The translations under genes were made by a program, and so were the position numbers. Below, piece by piece: positions 53,206 to 55,623 of a stretch of DNA of 55,623 nt (the stretch's first letter is position 1; each line of letters begins with the position of its first letter). This stretch comes from Burkholderiales bacterium RIFCSPLOWO2_12_FULL_61_40 (GTDB lineage: Bacteria > Pseudomonadota > Gammaproteobacteria > Burkholderiales > Burkholderiaceae_C): the NCBI GenBank assembly GCA_001770935.1, contig MESI01000038.1:1-55623 (forward strand). The letters run 5' to 3'. The notes beneath the pieces were generated by a model, which was not told the DNA's origin, searched no databases, and saw only the letters and a program-made list of their open reading frames with translations.

Positions 53206-53739
53206 ATGGAAATCACTCAACAATGCGTCGTTGCCCTGACCTGGACGCTGAAAGACACTTTGGGCGAAGAGCTGGACTTGCTGGACGAGCCGATTGAATT
53301 TTTGGTGGGCGGCAACGACCTGTTACCCCCTATCGAAGAAGCATTGCAAGGCCACACCGCAGGAGCCGAACTGCATTTGCAAATTGAGCCCGAACAGGCC
53401 TTTGGCGACTTCAATGACCAGCTTATTTTCTTGGAGCCGCGCCACCTGTTTCCCCTGGAACTGGAGGAAGGGCAACTGCTGGAAGGCTCTTCTTTGCCAG
53501 TGGGCTGCAACCCCGATGCGCCCAAAGACGCGCTGTACCATGTCACCGATATCTACCCTGAGCATGTGGTGCTGGACGGCAACCACCCTTTGGCAGGCAT
53601 TGCCATCCGCATCAGCCTGAAGGTGGAGTCTGTACGCGAAGCGACCGAAGACGAAATTGGGCGTGGATCCTCCGGCAACGGTTTTTTCCGGCTGCAACCG
53701 GTGCATGCTGCACAGCCCGGCGACGAATCCCTGCACTAG
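53206..53739 (+). CDS. slyD: FKBP-type peptidyl-prolyl isomerase, SlyD-like
   Basis: Protein of 177 residues with the SlyD fold: ALTWTLKDTLGEELD, then EPIEFLVGGNDLLPPIEEALQGH, followed by an IF (chaperone) insert about residues 75-135 with EPEQAFGDFNDQLIF. It lacks the His/Cys-rich nickel-binding tail of E. coli SlyD, ending QPGDESLH, so metal storage is unlikely. Convergent with dut, 12 bp apart, with no visible terminator between. Confidence 0.87.
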   Translation: MEITQQCVVALTWTLKDTLGEELDLLDEPIEFLVGGNDLLPPIEEALQGHTAGAELHLQIEPEQAFGDFNDQLIFLEPRHLFPLELEEGQLLEGSSLPVGCNPDAPKDALYHVTDIYPEHVVLDGNHPLAGIAIRISLKVESVREATEDEIGRGSSGNGFFRLQPVHAAQPGDESLH

Positions 53740-53751
53740 ACCCGTTGGCGG

Positions 53752-54198
53752 TCAGGCCTTTCCGGTGGAGCCATAGCCACCTTCGCCGCGCTGCGAAACC
53801 GGGAATTCGGTTACCACATTGAACTGGGCCTGCACCACCGGCACGATCACCAGTTGCGCAATGCGCTCCATGGGCTGGATGGTGAATTCCGTATCACTGC
53901 GGTTCCAGGCGCTGACCATGAGTTGGCCCTGGTAGTCGCTGTCAATCAGCCCCACCAGATTGCCCAGCACGATGCCGTGCTTGTGTCCCAGCCCGGAACG
54001 CGGCAGGATCAAGGCCGCATAAGCCGGGTCTTCCAGGTAGATGGCCATGCCGGTGGGCACCAGTTGCCAGGCATTGGGCGCCAATGTCAGTGGCGTGTCC
54101 AGGCATGCGCGCAAATCCAGTCCGGCACTGCCTGGTGTGGCATAGGCGGGAAACTGTTCCAACAAACGGTTATCGATGATTTTGACGTCAATTTTCAT
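53752..54198 (-). CDS. dut: dUTP diphosphatase
   Basis: Trimeric dUTPase of 148 residues. Motifs in order are [13 protein letters not shown] (1), [10 protein letters not shown] (2), [22 protein letters not shown] (3), [10 protein letters not shown] (4) and the P-loop-like C-terminal [12 protein letters not shown] (5). All five are complete. Removes dUTP and supplies dUMP for dTMP synthesis. It follows coaBC at 8 bp, the same pairing as in many proteobacteria. Confidence 0.95.
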   Translation of the reverse strand: MKIDVKIIDNRLLEQFPAYATPGSAGLDLRACLDTPLTLAPNAWQLVPTGMAIYLEDPAYAALILPRSGLGHKHGIVLGNLVGLIDSDYQGQLMVSAWNRSDTEFTIQPMERIAQLVIVPVVQAQFNVVTEFPVSQRGEGGYGSTGKA

Positions 54199-54206
54199 TT
54201 TTTATT

Positions 54207-55427
54207 TCAAGGTGAGACCACGGGAAGACGGGAAGCAATTTCAGACACCAGAGCGCGCGCCAGAGCCAGTTTGGAGTTGCGCGGCATTTCCTTGGCGCCT
54301 GATGCATCCACCAGCAACAGGGCATTGTCATCCTGCCCAAAAGTGGCCGGGCCAATATTGCCCACCAACAAGGGCACGCCCTTCTTGATGCGTTTGGCGG
54401 TGGCATGGGCCAGCAAATCATGGCTTTCAGCGGCAAAGCCCACACAGAACAATTCGCCCGAGCGCGCCCTTGCCAGCTGCGCCACGGTGGCCAAAATATC
54501 CTGGTTCTCCACAAAAGCCAACTGCGGGGTTTCACCCGACCCGTCTTTTTTGATTTTCTGGTCAGACGCCTGCGCGGGCCGCCAATCGGCCACGGCCGCA
54601 GTTGCTATAAATATGCTAGCTGCTTGCGCATACTCCATGCTGGCTAGAAGCATATTGGATGCTGATTTCACGTCCACACGGTGCACACCCCTGGGGGTTG
54701 GCAAGCTGACCGGTCCCGCCACCAGCGTGACCTGGGCCCCGGCTTCCTGTGCTGCACGGGCAATGGCAAAGCCCATTTTTCCGCTCGATAAATTGGTAAT
54801 CCCTCGCACCGGGTCAATCGCCTCAAAGGTGGGACCCGCAGTCACCAGAACCTGCTGACCCACCAGCACCTTGGGCTGGAAAAACGCGATCACATCCTGC
54901 AGCAGTTCCTGAGGCTCCAGCATGCGCCCGTCTCCTGTTTCACCACAGGCCTGGTCTCCAGAGCCCACCCCCAGCACCACGCCACCATCCGCCTGCAGTT
55001 GCGCCACATTGCGCTGGGTGGCGGGGTGTGCCCACATTTCACGGTTCATCGCCGGTGCAATCAGCAAAGGCACCGCCCCCATGGGGCGCGCCAGGCACAT
55101 GAGGCTGAGCAGCTCATCGGCTCGGCCCTGCGCCAGCTTGGCCATGAAGTCGGCGCTGCAGGGCGCAATCAAAATGGCATCGGCCTCGCGGCTCAGGTTG
55201 ATGTGTGCCATGTTGTTCCCTTCGCGGGCGTCCCACTGCGAGGCATAGACCGGCCGGTTGCTCAAGGCCTGCATGGTGACCGGCGTGATGAATTGGCTTG
55301 CGGCCTCGGTCATGACCACCTGCACCGTGGCGCCTTCCTTCACCAGCGCACGGCACAATTCGGCCGCCTTGTAGCAGGCAATGCCACCGGTCAGCCCCAA
55401 AACAATATGCTTGCCACTTAAGTCCAT
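54207..55427 (-). CDS. coaBC: Bifunctional phosphopantothenoylcysteine decarboxylase / synthetase
   Basis: Coenzyme A biosynthesis enzyme (Dfp) of 406 residues. The N-terminal CoaC flavin domain begins [21 protein letters not shown], has the catalytic His in [12 protein letters not shown] (near residue 76), PAMNREMW and the CGETGDGRM loop. The C-terminal CoaB has [24 protein letters not shown] and VADWRPA, with the Lys motif QKIKK. In CoaB the stretch [15 protein letters not shown] is encoded by a copy of the dispersed repeat (54601-54641) without change in expected length. Confidence 0.94.
54601..54641 (-). repeat. Dispersed intergenic repeat, copy 8, inside coaBC
   Basis: Plus strand GTTGCTATAAATATGCTAGC, then TGCTTGCGCATACTCCATGC, is the reverse complement of the family core (GCATGGAATATGCGCAAGCA). 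It is read in frame as coding sequence of CoaB, giving MEYAQA, the same residues that copy 3 would encode if translated. Confidence 0.85.
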
Positions 55428-55498
55428 GCGTCGCCCACTCCACTGAGATGATTGCCCGAAATCGCGTGATTGCGAATGGCCGCAATGTAGCAGACGCC

Positions 55499-55504
55499 TA
55501 TAAT
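55499..55504 (+). promoter_or_regulatory. Candidate -10 element of pyrG
   Basis: A perfect TATAAT 42 bp before the pyrG start; no convincing -35 at 16-18 bp. The gap 55428-55546 shows nothing else. Confidence 0.35.
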
Positions 55505-55546
55505 CTCGCTTTACCACCTCATCGAACCCACAGGTTCGCCCCTGAC

Positions 55547-55623
55547 ATGACCAAATTTGTCTTCGTCACTGGCGGTGTAGTGTCCTCCCTTGGCAAGGGA
55601 ATCGCCTCTGCCTCCTTAGCTGC
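55547..55623 (+). CDS. pyrG: CTP synthase, N-terminal fragment (cut by window edge)
   Basis: The first 25 codons, [20 protein letters not shown] then SASLA, match the highly conserved N-terminus of CTP synthase, including the P-loop-like [10 protein letters not shown] that binds ATP. Converts UTP to CTP with glutamine. Divergent from coaBC. The rest lies outside the window. Confidence 0.95.

Overview
The window reads as chromosomal DNA of a Burkholderiales bacterium, most likely a Comamonadaceae relative (Rhodoferax/Polaromonas-like). This rests on high GC, a TctC/Bug-type receptor, housekeeping blocks (parE-slt-parC, dapA-bamC, coaBC-dut, pyrG) and a short dispersed repeat that I associate with this family from memory. 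No database search was possible, so functional names come from motifs read in the translations.

Layout. 1-376: 5' end of a probable group II intron (minus), cut by the window edge. 441-5629: tripartite tricarboxylate transporter tctCBA (minus), divergent from its two-component system tctDE (plus). 5647-7416: hslR and a NarK-type MFS carrier. 7553-12563: asparagine/aspartate catabolism (symporter, aspartase, asparaginase) with a divergent HTH regulator. 12662-17477: small enzymes, a truncated GFA gene, an AraC-type regulator, a TacAT-type toxin-antitoxin pair and a 3-hydroxyacyl-CoA dehydrogenase. 17506-22810: signalling block (7TM histidine kinase, periplasmic binding protein, GAF-PAS-GGDEF-EAL protein). 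22924-28675: aromatic/aspartate aminotransferase, acyl-CoA ligase and a stand-alone molybdopterin oxidoreductase. 28776-39116: a five-gene defence operon read leftward (PLD-like/SNF2 helicase, DUF4391, type III Mod, YhcG/DUF1016 nuclease, type III Res). 39406-40061: VapBC. 40178-41467: orphan sugar-binding protein under a paired LacI-type operator. 41808-46987: topoisomerase IV with a lytic transglycosylase gene between its subunits and a LexA-like box upstream. 47081-55623: MFS carrier, a 41-codon gene coupled to a methyltransferase, dapA, bamC, small lipoprotein, ribosomal oxygenase, slyD, dut, coaBC and the start of pyrG.

Main observations. (1) The defence operon lies between two copies of the 3' end of the upstream molybdopterin oxidoreductase gene, 10,600 bp apart and about 90% identical over 62 bp. 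The outer copy is followed by a relic resembling the 3' end of the island's own res gene. This looks like modular replacement by recombination with a relative's DNA; no integrase is visible. (2) The TacAT module has the same architecture: a perfect 22-bp copy of the araC-type gene's 3' end lies on each side, each followed by a stop codon. A third 22-bp 3'-end duplication follows the narK-like gene next to the asparagine cluster. (3) A dispersed repeat occurs at about eight sites, one of them as in-frame coding sequence of the essential gene coaBC. A second, C/G-rich palindromic repeat is read through in frame in the oxidoreductase. (4) Regulatory sites are readable for vapBC, tacAT, the sugar-binding gene and the parE/MFS intergenic region.
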